This document shows positions 1 to 8,361 of a stretch of 44,263 bases of DNA, piece by piece. The number at the start of each line of letters is the position of its first letter. The first letter of the stretch is position 1. The DNA is taken from positions 1 to 44,263 of the forward strand of contig JASHQE010000083.1 in assembly GCA_030037705.1 (NCBI GenBank), given 5' to 3'. A program made the translations under genes and the position numbers. The notes under the pieces were generated by a model. That model was not told where the DNA came from. It searched no databases and saw only the letters and a list, made by a program, of their open reading frames with translations. This DNA is from Acidobacteriaceae bacterium (GTDB taxonomy: Bacteria; Acidobacteriota; Terriglobia; Terriglobales; Acidobacteriaceae).

Positions 1-1374
1 CAGGGACAAAATGGCCGCACCACGCTGCAGGCGCCCAAGTACGATATCGTTCTGCCGCGCGTCGGCTTTAGCTGGCAGGTGCTGCCCAACACCGTCCTCC
101 GCGGTGGCATTGGGATGTTCGCCTCCACGTGGAGCGAAGACACCTACGGCGGCGGCGAAGGCAACGCCTTTGGCAGCAGCGGCGGCTATGGAGACAACAC
201 AAAGGGCATTTGCCCTGTCATGCAGACGAGCGCTCTTTTAACCGCGGTGGACACAGCGGATGCGGGCTGCGGGACGGGCAGCTACAACCTCAATCCCGCA
301 GAAAGCACCACTTACTTAACCGCTCCGACCACAGTGTACGCAAAGAACGGCGCCTCCCCGGGGGACACCGAGTACCATACACCGGTGCCCTACAACTTCC
401 AATACGACTTGACGTTGGAAGAGCAGTTCCTGAAGGATTGGACAGGATCGCTCGGCTACGTCGGCAATAAAGGCATCAACATGATTTTCCCGAATGACAT
501 CAACCAGGTCCCGGTGAGCGAGCTCAGCGCGAACGATACGGCGTTCATGCCTTATCCGCTCTTCCAGGGGATTGCCGGCAACACCAACAACTCCTCATCC
601 AACTACAACGCTTTGGATGCGGTGCTGACCAAGCGAATGAGCTATGGCCTGAACCTCAGCGTCAACTACGGATGGTCCCACTTCTTGAACGACTCGGACG
701 GCTCGGGCTGGGGGAGCCGCGATGGCAATATGGCAGTCCAGAATTCGTATGTGCCAAAGGCAAATTACGGCAACTCGAACTTCGATGTTCGTCAGGCCTT
801 CAGAGGGTATGCTATCTACCAGTTGCCGTTCGGCAGGGGCAAGATGTTCCTGAACGACAATGCGATTGTTAACGAGGTTCTGGGTGGCTGGGAGGCATCA
901 TCCACCTTTATCGCGGAGTCTGGCAATCCGATCTTGATCGTGGTAGACAACCAAGCCAGTAACGACAATGCAAATAGCGAACCTAAGGGAGTGGTCGGAA
1001 ACTTGACCGACAGCGGCAACCAGGTCCTGTATCCCAATCTGACTGGCAACTACAAGGACATGCGCGGCATAGCACATTGGTACGATGTCGGCGCTTTCAG
1101 CGTTCCGGCGCCCTACACGTTCGGTACCTACGGCAGGAATCAGATGCGGGGTCCGGATATGACGAATATCGACTTCGCGCTGGGTAAGAGCTTCGATCTG
1201 TGGCCGGAGCGTGGCGTGAAGTTCCAGATTCGCGCCAGCGCGAACAACGTGCTCAACCACCCGAGTTTCGGACAACCCGGCAGAAACGTCGGATACAGTG
1301 CGGATAGTTCCGCAATCACTAGCACAACGATTAACGGCAGAGAGCTGGAGTTCTACGGCCGCCTGTCGTTCTAA
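1..1374 (+). CDS. TonB-dependent receptor, Oar-like (3' part only)
   Basis: This is the C-terminal 457 residues of an outer-membrane beta-barrel receptor. The reading frame is open from base 1, so the N-terminus, plug domain and any carboxypeptidase-like domain lie outside the window. Evidence for the family is the LPRVGFSWQ strand near the start, repeated aromatic/glycine beta-strand motifs (for example GSLGYVGNKG and SVNYGWSHFLND), the late segment with FQIRASANNVLNHPSFGQPG, and termination in ...GRLSF, an aromatic last residue typical of outer-membrane barrels recognised by the BAM complex. The second receptor at 27924-31892 has the same late motif (NVQIRASAFNWLNHPLPEF). Such acidobacterial proteins are usually predicted to import large glycans or other ligands, but the substrate here is unknown. 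A strong hairpin terminator follows the stop codon. An in-frame ATG at 79 is internal to the barrel and is not the start. Confidence 0.9.
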   Translation, partial: QGQNGRTTLQAPKYDIVLPRVGFSWQVLPNTVLRGGIGMFASTWSEDTYGGGEGNAFGSSGGYGDNTKGICPVMQTSALLTAVDTADAGCGTGSYNLNPAESTTYLTAPTTVYAKNGASPGDTEYHTPVPYNFQYDLTLEEQFLKDWTGSLGYVGNKGINMIFPNDINQVPVSELSANDTAFMPYPLFQGIAGNTNNSSSNYNALDAVLTKRMSYGLNLSVNYGWSHFLNDSDGSGWGSRDGNMAVQNSYVPKANYGNSNFDVRQAFRGYAIYQLPFGRGKMFLNDNAIVNEVLGGWEASSTFIAESGNPILIVVDNQASNDNANSEPKGVVGNLTDSGNQVLYPNLTGNYKDMRGIAHWYDVGAFSVPAPYTFGTYGRNQMRGPDMTNIDFALGKSFDLWPERGVKFQIRASANNVLNHPSFGQPGRNVGYSADSSAITSTTINGRELEFYGRLSF

Positions 1375-1396
1375 ACTCAACAGCAATTGAACCCGG

Positions 1397-1434
1397 AGAG
1401 GACGGCGTCTCACTGCCGTCCTTTCTGCTTTTCG
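1397..1434 (+). terminator. Rho-independent terminator after the TonB receptor
   Basis: An 8-bp perfect stem (AGGACGGC 1399-1406 with GCCGTCCT 1415-1422) can be extended by a G-T and an A-T pair and has an 8-nt loop. It is followed by a T-rich tract (TTTCTGCTTTT). It lies 25 bases after the receptor stop and about 30 bases before the next start codon, so it probably separates the receptor transcript from the TPR/CRTAC1 pair. Confidence 0.7.
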
Positions 1435-1463
1435 CCCACGCAATTCCTGTATCATGAGGTGTC

Positions 1464-2657
1464 ATGCCCGCAAGAGTTGCGCTGTTGTCTCTGGTCCTGT
1501 TCTCGGTGTTTTCCATTCCCGCGCTTTCGCAGCAACCAGCAGACAATCAGAATCAGATTGAGTTGCATGAGCGCCTGGCGCAGCAATACTTGAGTGAGCG
1601 CAAGCCCGAACTCGCCATCCCCGAACTCGAAAAGGTTGTAGCGGCCGATCCCAATAATGTGGATGCTACCGCAAACCTTGGTGTCCTTCTTTTTTTTCAA
1701 AGGAACTATGCGGATGCCGTTCCGCAACTAAGGAAAGCCGTTCAACTGAACCCACAGTTATGGAAGATTCAGGCGCTGCTCGGGATCGGTGAAGTACGTA
1801 CATCCGATTTTGCAGACGCGCGCAAAGACTTAGAAACATCCTTTCCGGAAATCCAGGAAAAGAAGCTCAAGGTGGAAGTGGGATTGGAATTGGTTGGTCT
1901 CTACAACGGAAGCAGCGATCTCGACGATGCGGCAAGGATCATCACGCAGTTAAAAAAAGAGGATCCGGAGAATCCTGAGGTTTTATACGCGGCTTACCGC
2001 ACGTATGCAGACCTTTCTGGAGAGTCGATGCTGAGCTTGTCGCTGGTGGGGCCGGACTCTGCGCAGATGCATCAGCTATTGGCGCATGAGGAAATCAGAG
2101 AAGGCAACACAAACGCCGCGATCGCGCAGTATCGGCAGGCGATTGCCATCAATCCACATCTGCCCGGAGCGCATTTTGAGTTGGCTGAGCTTCTGCATAC
2201 ATCGGAAGATCCCGTCTTTAAAAAAGAAGCGGAGAAAGAGTACCACACCGCGCTGGCAGACAATCCGCAGGATGAAAAAGTGTTGTGCAAGCTGGGCGAG
2301 ATTGCCGCGCAAACCGGCGATGTAAAGCAAGCCTATGAGGATTACTCAAAGGCAGCGCAACTGCGGCCGGATGACGCCGAGGCAAAGCTCGGGTTGGCCA
2401 AAGCACTGATCGAAATGGATGAACCCGATAAAGCGCTGCCGCTGCTCGAAGCCTCTGTACAACTGGAACCAACCAATTCCAATGCACACTATCGCCTGGC
2501 CACGCTTTACAAGAAGCTGGGCCGCGTGGAAGATGCGCGCCGCGAGGTGGAGCTCTACAAAAAATACAAAGACATGAAAGAGAAATTGCGCGGAATCTAC
2601 AAGGATGTGCTTATCCAGCCTCAGGAAATTCTTGAAGATGATCCCAACGATAAATAA
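1464..2657 (+). CDS. Exported TPR-repeat protein
   Basis: The 397-aa protein begins with a signal peptide (MPARVALLSLVLFSVFSIPALSQQ, cleavage probably near residue 23). TPR repeats then run to about residue 365. Typical 34-residue helical pairs are visible, such as PELAIPELEKVVAADPNNVDA, TNAAIAQYRQAIAINPHLPGA and PDKALPLLEASVQLEPTNSNA. The C-terminus is charged (DDPNDK). A Shine-Dalgarno-like GAGG at 1457-1460 supports the ATG at 1464. The gene overlaps the start of the CRTAC1-like gene by 20 bases, implying translational coupling and a shared job in the periplasm or outer envelope. TPR proteins are scaffolds, so no catalytic function can be inferred. The same pairing of receptor, TPR and CRTAC1-like families recurs at 23783-31892. 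Confidence 0.85.
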   Translation: MPARVALLSLVLFSVFSIPALSQQPADNQNQIELHERLAQQYLSERKPELAIPELEKVVAADPNNVDATANLGVLLFFQRNYADAVPQLRKAVQLNPQLWKIQALLGIGEVRTSDFADARKDLETSFPEIQEKKLKVEVGLELVGLYNGSSDLDDAARIITQLKKEDPENPEVLYAAYRTYADLSGESMLSLSLVGPDSAQMHQLLAHEEIREGNTNAAIAQYRQAIAINPHLPGAHFELAELLHTSEDPVFKKEAEKEYHTALADNPQDEKVLCKLGEIAAQTGDVKQAYEDYSKAAQLRPDDAEAKLGLAKALIEMDEPDKALPLLEASVQLEPTNSNAHYRLATLYKKLGRVEDARREVELYKKYKDMKEKLRGIYKDVLIQPQEILEDDPNDK

Positions 2658-4488
2658 ACCCGCTGCGCAGCACGCCTCCAGAACATCGCAAGACTTCCGG
2701 AACCTCGCAGGCAACGTTTGTCTCACCCTCTGCGTGTTGCTCTCTGTGACGAAGGTGATAGGACAAATGGGGACGGCCACGCCTCTCTCTCCTGCGGAAC
2801 GCGCCAAAGCAGAAGCCGAGAGAGCAGCCACCGCGCCTGTTCCCAACTATCCGCAGCTCGTAGACATCACCCGTTCCACCGGTATTCACTTCGACCATCA
2901 GTCGAGCCCGGCGGCGAAATTCATTGCGGAATCCATGAGCGGCGGCGTTGCGCTGATTGATTACGACCGCGACGGATTCCCGGATATCTATTTTACAAAT
3001 GCCGAAAGCGTAGACATGGCCCTGCACGGCATCAAAGCGCGCAGCGCTCTCTATCACAACAATCACGACGGAACTTTCACCGATGTGACCGAGAAAGCCG
3101 GCGTGGGTTATCCCTGCTGGGCGATGGGCGTGGCGGTAGGCGACTACAACAACGACGGATGGCCCGACTTGCTCGTAACATGCCTGAACGGCGTTGTGCT
3201 GTATCGCAACAACGGCGATGGGACCTTTACCGATGTGACCAAGGCGAGTGGGCTCGCCTCCGATTCAGGATGGGCGACAGGCGCGGCATTCGGCGACTAT
3301 GACAACGATGGATGGGCCGACCTGTTCGTCTCCCATTATGTCGATTTTCATCTCGACAATCTGCCGGTCTTCGGCTCCGGCAAAGGATGCAAATATCTGG
3401 GCATAGACGTGCAGTGCGGACCCCGCGGCCTCAAGGGACTGCCAGACAATCTCTATCACAACAATCGCGACGGAACGTTCACAGACATATCGAAGCAAGC
3501 CGGCGTAAATGATCCCGAAGGTCGCTATGGCCTCACCTCGATCTGGTCCGATTTCAATCATGATGGAAAGCTCGACCTGTTTGTGACCAACGACGGAGAA
3601 GCCAACTACCTCTACCAGGCGGATGGCTCCGGCAGGTTTCAAGATGTGGCGCTGCTAGCAGGCGTCGCCACCAATGAGGACGGCGTGGAGCAGGCGAATA
3701 TGGGAGTGGCCTATGGCGACTATCTGCACACAGGGCGCATGTCTCTCATCATTTCCCACTTTGATATCGAATATGCGGCTCTCTACACCAATGACGGCGG
3801 TATGAATTTTACGGACAACTCCATCGCTTCGGGAATTGCGCGCGGCACACAAGGTTATGTGGGCTGGGGCGACGCGTTTGTCGATTTCGCGAATAGCGGA
3901 TGGCTGGATTTCTTCCTCGTCAACGGGCATGTCTATCCACAGGTAGACGGCACGCATACCGGAACCCATTATCTCGAGCCAAAATTGTTGTTCCTGAATC
4001 AGCGCGACGGAAAGTTCCAGAACATCAGCCGGCGCGTGGGCCCGGCGCTCCAGATTCCGCAGGTCAGCCGCGGGCTCGCCGTGGGCGACCTGTTCAACGA
4101 CGGCAAGATGGAAGCGGTGGTGGAAAATCTGGTGGGACAACCAATGATTCTGCGGCCGCAGGGTGGCCCGCAAAATCACTGGGTCAGCTTTCAACTCCAG
4201 GGAACGACGTGCAACCGCCTGGCATTGAATGCGCAGGTGCGGGCCGTCGCCGGAGATCTGGTGCAGCTCGGTGAAGTCGTGAGCGGGGGCAGCTATCTGT
4301 CGCAGAATGATCTGCGCGTCCACTTCGGCTTAGGCAATCACGACCACCTCGATTATGCACAGGTTTTATGGCCTGACGGAAAACAGGAAAGCCTCGCAAA
4401 TCTGGCCGCTGATCGATATTATGTGGTGCGTGAAGACGAGGGAATTGTCTCCACGAGCCGGCCACAGCATCCGGCTAGCCTTCGATAA
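2638..4488 (+). CDS. CRTAC1-like secreted protein (FG-GAP/VCBS propeller plus ASPIC/UnbV domain)
   Basis: The 616-aa protein has a hydrophobic stretch near residues 22-41 (LAGNVCLTLCVLLSVTKVIG) that acts as a signal peptide or anchor. FG-GAP/VCBS repeats follow, carrying calcium-binding D-x-D-x-D-G loops, for example DYDRDGFPDIYF (about residue 108), DYNNDGWPDLLV (about 169) and DYDNDGWADLFV. A conserved Cys pair sits in CKYLGIDVQCGPRGLKG. The C-terminus holds the ASPIC/UnbV domain (NHWVSFQLQG... to GGSYLSQNDLRVHFGLG, about 511-566). ATG 2638 is preferred over an in-frame ATG at 2605 because AGGAAA (2623-2628) lies at a good distance and the overlap with the TPR gene is short. The family is predicted to form a secreted beta-propeller, and its biochemical role is unknown. 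It closely resembles the protein at 23783-25603. Confidence 0.88.
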   Translation: MIPTINKPAAQHASRTSQDFRNLAGNVCLTLCVLLSVTKVIGQMGTATPLSPAERAKAEAERAATAPVPNYPQLVDITRSTGIHFDHQSSPAAKFIAESMSGGVALIDYDRDGFPDIYFTNAESVDMALHGIKARSALYHNNHDGTFTDVTEKAGVGYPCWAMGVAVGDYNNDGWPDLLVTCLNGVVLYRNNGDGTFTDVTKASGLASDSGWATGAAFGDYDNDGWADLFVSHYVDFHLDNLPVFGSGKGCKYLGIDVQCGPRGLKGLPDNLYHNNRDGTFTDISKQAGVNDPEGRYGLTSIWSDFNHDGKLDLFVTNDGEANYLYQADGSGRFQDVALLAGVATNEDGVEQANMGVAYGDYLHTGRMSLIISHFDIEYAALYTNDGGMNFTDNSIASGIARGTQGYVGWGDAFVDFANSGWLDFFLVNGHVYPQVDGTHTGTHYLEPKLLFLNQRDGKFQNISRRVGPALQIPQVSRGLAVGDLFNDGKMEAVVENLVGQPMILRPQGGPQNHWVSFQLQGTTCNRLALNAQVRAVAGDLVQLGEVVSGGSYLSQNDLRVHFGLGNHDHLDYAQVLWPDGKQESLANLAADRYYVVREDEGIVSTSRPQHPASLR

Positions 4489-4569
4489 AACCGCCGCTCC
4501 GGAAAGCCGTGCTCCCTCTTTCAGGATTTTGGGTAAATGCGGCGGAGTGGCCGCGAATTGACGTAAGTT

Positions 4570-5745
4570 ATGGCAGATCATTCTATGACCACGAGTCCTC
4601 TCGCCACTCAGCGGCTAAGCTCGATTGTTGTTCTCAGTTCGGGCTTCAGCCTCACGGGCGCCGGCACCGTGATGCTCGGCGTGCTTCTTCCTGTGCTCGC
4701 ACAGAGATGGTCGCTCCGCGATGACACGGCCGGCTTGCTCCTGTTTCTTCAGTTTTTGGGGTCCGCGCTCGGCGCCGTTTTCACAACTCTCAATCGCATC
4801 CGTTCGCTTATGGCGGGTTATGGGCTGCTGGCGGCATCTGCCGGTGTTCTGGCGTTTACCGGTTCTCACCCACCCTTTGCAACGTTCTTCTTTTTTGGAC
4901 TTGGCTTAGGTATGACGATGACGTCAACCAGCCTGCTGTTTTCGGACCGATGGGGCAACGACCGGGCAGCCAAGCTGGAGTGGCTCAATTTTGCATGGTC
5001 AGCAGGCGCTACAGTGGGACCTGTCGCTTTCCTTCCCTTCCTTCACATGTCTGACGTGCACACGCTCTTCCTGGTCGTGGCCGGACTCTCTCTTTCTCTC
5101 CTTGCGTGGGTCGCTTTCCGAGAAAGCCGTCAACCCCGGCCTGTTCCGGAGAACTCATCACCCCGCGTCCGTGTCGAGAGGTCCGGAGTTTTTCTGCAAC
5201 TGATCTTTCTCGCCGTATGTGCAGTGGGAGTAGAAGCCGCGCTAAGCGGCTGGTTGACGACCTATTCTCATCGAGTGGGGCTGCGCAGCCTAGCAGGAGC
5301 GGCGATGGCTACCTCCCTTTTCTGGTTTGGAGGTATGCTGAGCCGATTGGCATTTTCCACGCGCCTGCTTGCCAAGATCGGGAGGCATACGACGCTCCAG
5401 GGCGCGATATGGGGAGTTGCAGCTACCGTGGCGGCCTTAATTGCGGCACCTACTCCGACCGCCATCCTGGTCACTGCAGGACTGGCCGGCTTGTGTATCG
5501 GTCCACTGTATCCACTGCTGCTTTCATTCCTGCTGGAGCGTTCGGCGCGGGGATGGATCTTTTCCATGGGGGGTATTGGAGCAGCCTTGTTCCCCTGGTT
5601 CACCGGACTACTCTCCGCACACTTTCATTCGCTTCGTGTCGGGCTGATAGCCCCATGGGGAGCTGGCCTATTGATGATCGCGTTGCGCTGGATGGCATTG
5701 CGACCGGTCCATATCGCGGAGATGCCCACTCCAATCCATTCTTAA
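4570..5745 (+). CDS. MFS transporter, probable sugar permease type
   Basis: The 391-aa integral membrane protein has about 12 hydrophobic segments, in line with the usual major facilitator length. The first segments (SSIVVLSSGFSLTGAGTVML, then LLLFLQFLGSALGAVF) and the late segments (TAILVTAGLAGLCIGPLYPLLLSF, FSMGGIGAALFPWFTGLLSA) are typical of the fucose-permease-like branch. Substrate cannot be read from sequence. The neighbours, a LacI-family regulator convergent 50 bases downstream and a GH43-like secreted hydrolase beyond it, suggest uptake of an oligo- or monosaccharide. The start at 4570 has no clear Shine-Dalgarno sequence, and ATG 4585 (MTTSPLATQRLS) is an alternative. The gene is 81 bases after the CRTAC1-like gene on the same strand, so co-transcription is possible but not shown. 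Confidence 0.82.
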   Translation: MADHSMTTSPLATQRLSSIVVLSSGFSLTGAGTVMLGVLLPVLAQRWSLRDDTAGLLLFLQFLGSALGAVFTTLNRIRSLMAGYGLLAASAGVLAFTGSHPPFATFFFFGLGLGMTMTSTSLLFSDRWGNDRAAKLEWLNFAWSAGATVGPVAFLPFLHMSDVHTLFLVVAGLSLSLLAWVAFRESRQPRPVPENSSPRVRVERSGVFLQLIFLAVCAVGVEAALSGWLTTYSHRVGLRSLAGAAMATSLFWFGGMLSRLAFSTRLLAKIGRHTTLQGAIWGVAATVAALIAAPTPTAILVTAGLAGLCIGPLYPLLLSFLLERSARGWIFSMGGIGAALFPWFTGLLSAHFHSLRVGLIAPWGAGLLMIALRWMALRPVHIAEMPTPIHS

Positions 5746-5796
5746 GCTTGCACCTTCACAGAGAGGCGGCCTGAAAAGCAAACCCGGCAATCGCGC

Positions 5797-6855
5797 TCAG
5801 GCCTTCACGGGACCGGTCGATTCGCGTATGACCAGTTCCGGTTCCACTGTAATTTCGTCTCTGGGCGAGACGGTGTTGTGAATCCTGTTAAGCAGGCTCT
5901 GTGTCGCGATTCTCCCAATTTCTTCGAGCGGCTGATTGATTGTAGTCAGACGTGGAAGTGTAAATGCCGCGGCTTTGATGTCATCAAAGCCAATCACCGA
6001 AATATCCTCGGGCACGCGCAGGTGAATATCCTGCAGGGCGCGGATTGCGCCAATTGCCGAGATATCGTTGAAGGCCACCAGAGCGGTGAAAGGCTGCTTG
6101 GCTGCGAGCAGTTGCTGCACTACCGGGTAACCGAGCTCCGGCGAAGACAGATCGCGTTCGAGATTGATTACCAGTTCGGGCTTCATTTCGAGTCCCAGCT
6201 TGCCGGCGACGGTTACGAGGCTCTTCCAACGCTCGTCAGAGTCCGAGCTGAAGGGCTGACCGCGCATAAAGGCAATTTGGCGATGCCCCAACGAATACAG
6301 ATGATTCAATGCCAGTTCTGCAGCGCGAACGTGATCCAGCAGGACGTTGGTTACACCCTCAATGCGGCGATGACCGGCGACGCACACCACCGGGATACCA
6401 ATGGGATGCTCGAGTAACGTATCAATAGCGATAATTCCCTGCGCGCCGCGCCCAATCAACATCCGGGTATATTCTTCGACCAGATTGCGCTTGTGCCTGT
6501 GGTGGGCTGTGAAGTAAAAGTAGCCGGCCTTGATGAGCTGGTCGCCGATACCACTCATGACCTGCGTATGATAGCCATCACCCAGCTCCGGCACCAGGAT
6601 GCCGATCGTCAAAGTGCGCCGGCTGCGCAGGGAACGAGCGAGAAGGTTCGGCTGGTAATTCAACTGCTTGGCAGCAGCCTTGATGCGGTCACGCGTGGCT
6701 TGCGGTATCGACCGCCCGGGAACTTCATTCAGGACAACAGAAACCGTCGCCGGGTTCAGGCCCAGGTGCTCCGCCAATTGCTTCAAGCTAGTGGCTTGAT
6801 GAACCGGTGGCTTGACGCCATTCTTCTGTTTCTTGTCGCCTGTGGAGTCTTTCAT
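5797..6855 (-). CDS. LacI-family transcriptional regulator
   Basis: The 352-aa repressor-type regulator has an N-terminal helix-turn-helix at about residues 23-44 (SLKQLAEHLGLNPATVSVVL) followed by the hinge segment with LNYQPNLLARSLR. A periplasmic-binding-protein-like effector domain begins at TLTIGILVPELGDGYHTQVM and contains the late motifs VIGFDDI and LTTINQPLEEIGR. The family binds short palindromic operators and is released or recruited by sugars. ATG 6855 is chosen because AGGAATTC directly precedes it. An in-frame ATG at 6903 would add 16 residues outside the HTH domain. It sits between an MFS permease (convergent) and a GH43-like hydrolase (upstream on the same strand), which are its probable targets. 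A dyad at 6902-6919 just upstream could be its own operator. Confidence 0.9.
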   Translation of the reverse strand: MKDSTGDKKQKNGVKPPVHQATSLKQLAEHLGLNPATVSVVLNEVPGRSIPQATRDRIKAAAKQLNYQPNLLARSLRSRRTLTIGILVPELGDGYHTQVMSGIGDQLIKAGYFYFTAHHRHKRNLVEEYTRMLIGRGAQGIIAIDTLLEHPIGIPVVCVAGHRRIEGVTNVLLDHVRAAELALNHLYSLGHRQIAFMRGQPFSSDSDERWKSLVTVAGKLGLEMKPELVINLERDLSSPELGYPVVQQLLAAKQPFTALVAFNDISAIGAIRALQDIHLRVPEDISVIGFDDIKAAAFTLPRLTTINQPLEEIGRIATQSLLNRIHNTVSPRDEITVEPELVIRESTGPVKA

Positions 6856-6901
6856 GAATTCCTGTGGGGTAACTACATCATCAATTTTACATAGGAAATT
6901 C

Positions 6902-6919
6902 AACTGGTTCCATCTAGTT
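6902..6919. promoter_or_regulatory. Candidate LacI-type operator upstream of the lacI-family gene
   Basis: AACTGG and CTAGTT form inverted arms (5 of 6 positions matching) around a 6-base centre, 47 bases upstream of the regulator's preferred start codon. Position and size suit an autoregulatory operator. A second copy near the hydrolase or permease gene would strengthen the case, and none as good was found by eye. Confidence 0.3.
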
Positions 6920-6973
6920 AAGGAAAAGTGAAGGACTGAAGAGACGAATGCCTACTTGGCAGAATTGCCCTGC

Positions 6974-7981
6974 CTATTGAGGGCTTCCAGGCACAGACCA
7001 ATGAATCAGATCCTTGGATCTGGCTAAACCAATCTGGTTCCACCCTCGCCGTGCGTACGTTTCGCCTTCGGTTCGTCCTGCATAGATCAGGTAATAGTAG
7101 CCGTCGTATTTGCGCCAGTCGTAAAGCGCCGACGCATTGGCGATATTGTTCGTATTGAAATTTTCATGCGGGATATCGAAGGTATAACCATGGATCCACT
7201 TGAGCCAGTGCGAACCAGGTTCAAGCGCGTAAAGATAGGGTGCCTGCGGCACGTAATCGGTAGTTAGCATATACCACCGGCTGTCGATTGAAATGAGCTC
7301 GTAGTTCTCGTGGAATAACCCGTTGTCCTTGCCATCTGCCATCAAGAGAGCAGGAAGGCCATCGCCAACGAAAGCAAATGGCCCATCGAGCGACTTTGCA
7401 AAAGCCATTCTTGGCCGCTTGTGAATACCCGGTGTCTGTTCCTTATAAGCCAGATAATACCCGCCGTCTGCCGCCGCGAGCGCCGCGTCAATTACATGCT
7501 GATCGCCTACCCGGGTCAGATTCAGCGCCAGAGGCTTGCGATGAGACCAGTGAATAAGATCGGTCGATGTCATATAAAAAAGCTGATTCGGCTTGCCCGG
7601 CTTATCTCCCCATGAATTGAATGTCATTACGTACTTGCCGTATAAAAGCTGCACATCTGGCGAGCACATTCCGATCCAGCCGTCTTCTTCGCCGTCGAAG
7701 TTAAAGATCGGTTGCGAGTAGTGCTTAAAATCCGGCGTACTCACCTCTACAACGTGCGACCGCACCTGCCCTCGCTCCGGATAAAACGCCGAGAAGAATA
7801 CATAAAACATCCCTTTTCGGTAGACCATAGCCGTATCTTTCACAGACCAGTGGTCATAGGAGAGAACCGGATTCTTCAATCCTGCCCAGTCGATGAAGGG
7901 CCCCTTCTGCGCTATCGATACAGGTCCACAGAGGACAATAAGGCAGAGCGTCCATATCGATATCGATCGCGAATATTTCAT
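6974..7981 (-). CDS. Secreted GH43-like beta-propeller glycoside hydrolase
   Basis: The 335-aa protein has a signal peptide (MKYSRSISIWTLCLIVLCGP..., cleavage around VSIAQ). The mature part carries the repeated blade motifs of five-bladed propeller glycosidases: KNPVLSYDHWSVKDTAMVYR, GMCSPDVQLLYGKYVMTFNSW, STDLIHWSHRKPL, HENYELISIDSRWYML and RSKDLIHWS. The 'DLIHWS' sequence is a common GH43/GH32-clan signature. Candidate acidic residues are the Asp of KDTAMVY, the Asp of CSPDVQ and the Glu of HENYELI, but the catalytic assignment is inference. ATG 7981 is preferred because AGGAGAG lies nine bases upstream, and in-frame ATGs at 8002 and 8023 are alternatives. It is probably controlled by the LacI-type gene downstream and may release sugar for the MFS permease. 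GH117-like or substrate-binding non-catalytic propellers are alternatives. Confidence 0.72.
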   Translation of the reverse strand: MKYSRSISIWTLCLIVLCGPVSIAQKGPFIDWAGLKNPVLSYDHWSVKDTAMVYRKGMFYVFFSAFYPERGQVRSHVVEVSTPDFKHYSQPIFNFDGEEDGWIGMCSPDVQLLYGKYVMTFNSWGDKPGKPNQLFYMTSTDLIHWSHRKPLALNLTRVGDQHVIDAALAAADGGYYLAYKEQTPGIHKRPRMAFAKSLDGPFAFVGDGLPALLMADGKDNGLFHENYELISIDSRWYMLTTDYVPQAPYLYALEPGSHWLKWIHGYTFDIPHENFNTNNIANASALYDWRKYDGYYYLIYAGRTEGETYARRGWNQIGLARSKDLIHWSVPGSPQ

Positions 7982-8361
7982 CTTGAGTTCTCTCCTCTTC
8001 ATCCTTCCGCGGCCATTCCGCATATTTGCATGGAAGCAAAATGGAAATTGCCTGAGCGCACAAAAGGCAGCATCAGTATAAGGAGATCAAAGTAGCGGCT
8101 GTCTTTAGAAGAAATTGGCGAAGACTTGCCTCAAACGGAAATCGGCCAAGTCCGGCGAGATCTCTGTAAGCGCCAACCAGCGTACATGATTGACACGTGT
8201 TCCGAATATTGCCCGAGATAACGATAGCCGGATCACTCAACCTCAACCGAAAGATTGAGGTTGGCGTCGGCCTTAAAATCGAATCCGGTCATACTACTCC
8301 TCCAATATACTTATCCGCGTTCCAGAGTTGCCGGTCTCTTCATTGCTCAAGAGGTCAAAAG
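7982..8361. other. Divergent intergenic region, 380 bases
   Basis: The gap separates the minus-strand hydrolase from the plus-strand His-rich membrane protein. It contains a perfect TTGACA at 8190-8195 overlapping the palindrome ACACGTGT (8193-8200), with only weak -10 candidates downstream (GAGATA/GATAAC around 8215-8222), and a strong hairpin at 8238-8263. No gene is supported here. The frame of the membrane protein is open back to 8197, but that extension lacks a signal and a Shine-Dalgarno sequence. Confidence 0.5.
8238..8263 (+). promoter_or_regulatory. Perfect 9-bp hairpin in the leader of the redox operon
   Basis: CAACCTCAA (8238-8246) pairs perfectly with TTGAGGTTG (8255-8263) around an 8-base loop. 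It lies about 100 bases before the first start codon of the 8362-19653 gene run. It has no following T-run on the plus strand, so it is more likely an operator or leader structure than a terminator. Confidence 0.4.

Noticed and set aside
8197..8361. N-terminal extension of the His-rich membrane protein
   Set aside because: The extension spans the 8238-8263 hairpin and has neither a signal nor a ribosome site; GAGG before 8362 is the better start.
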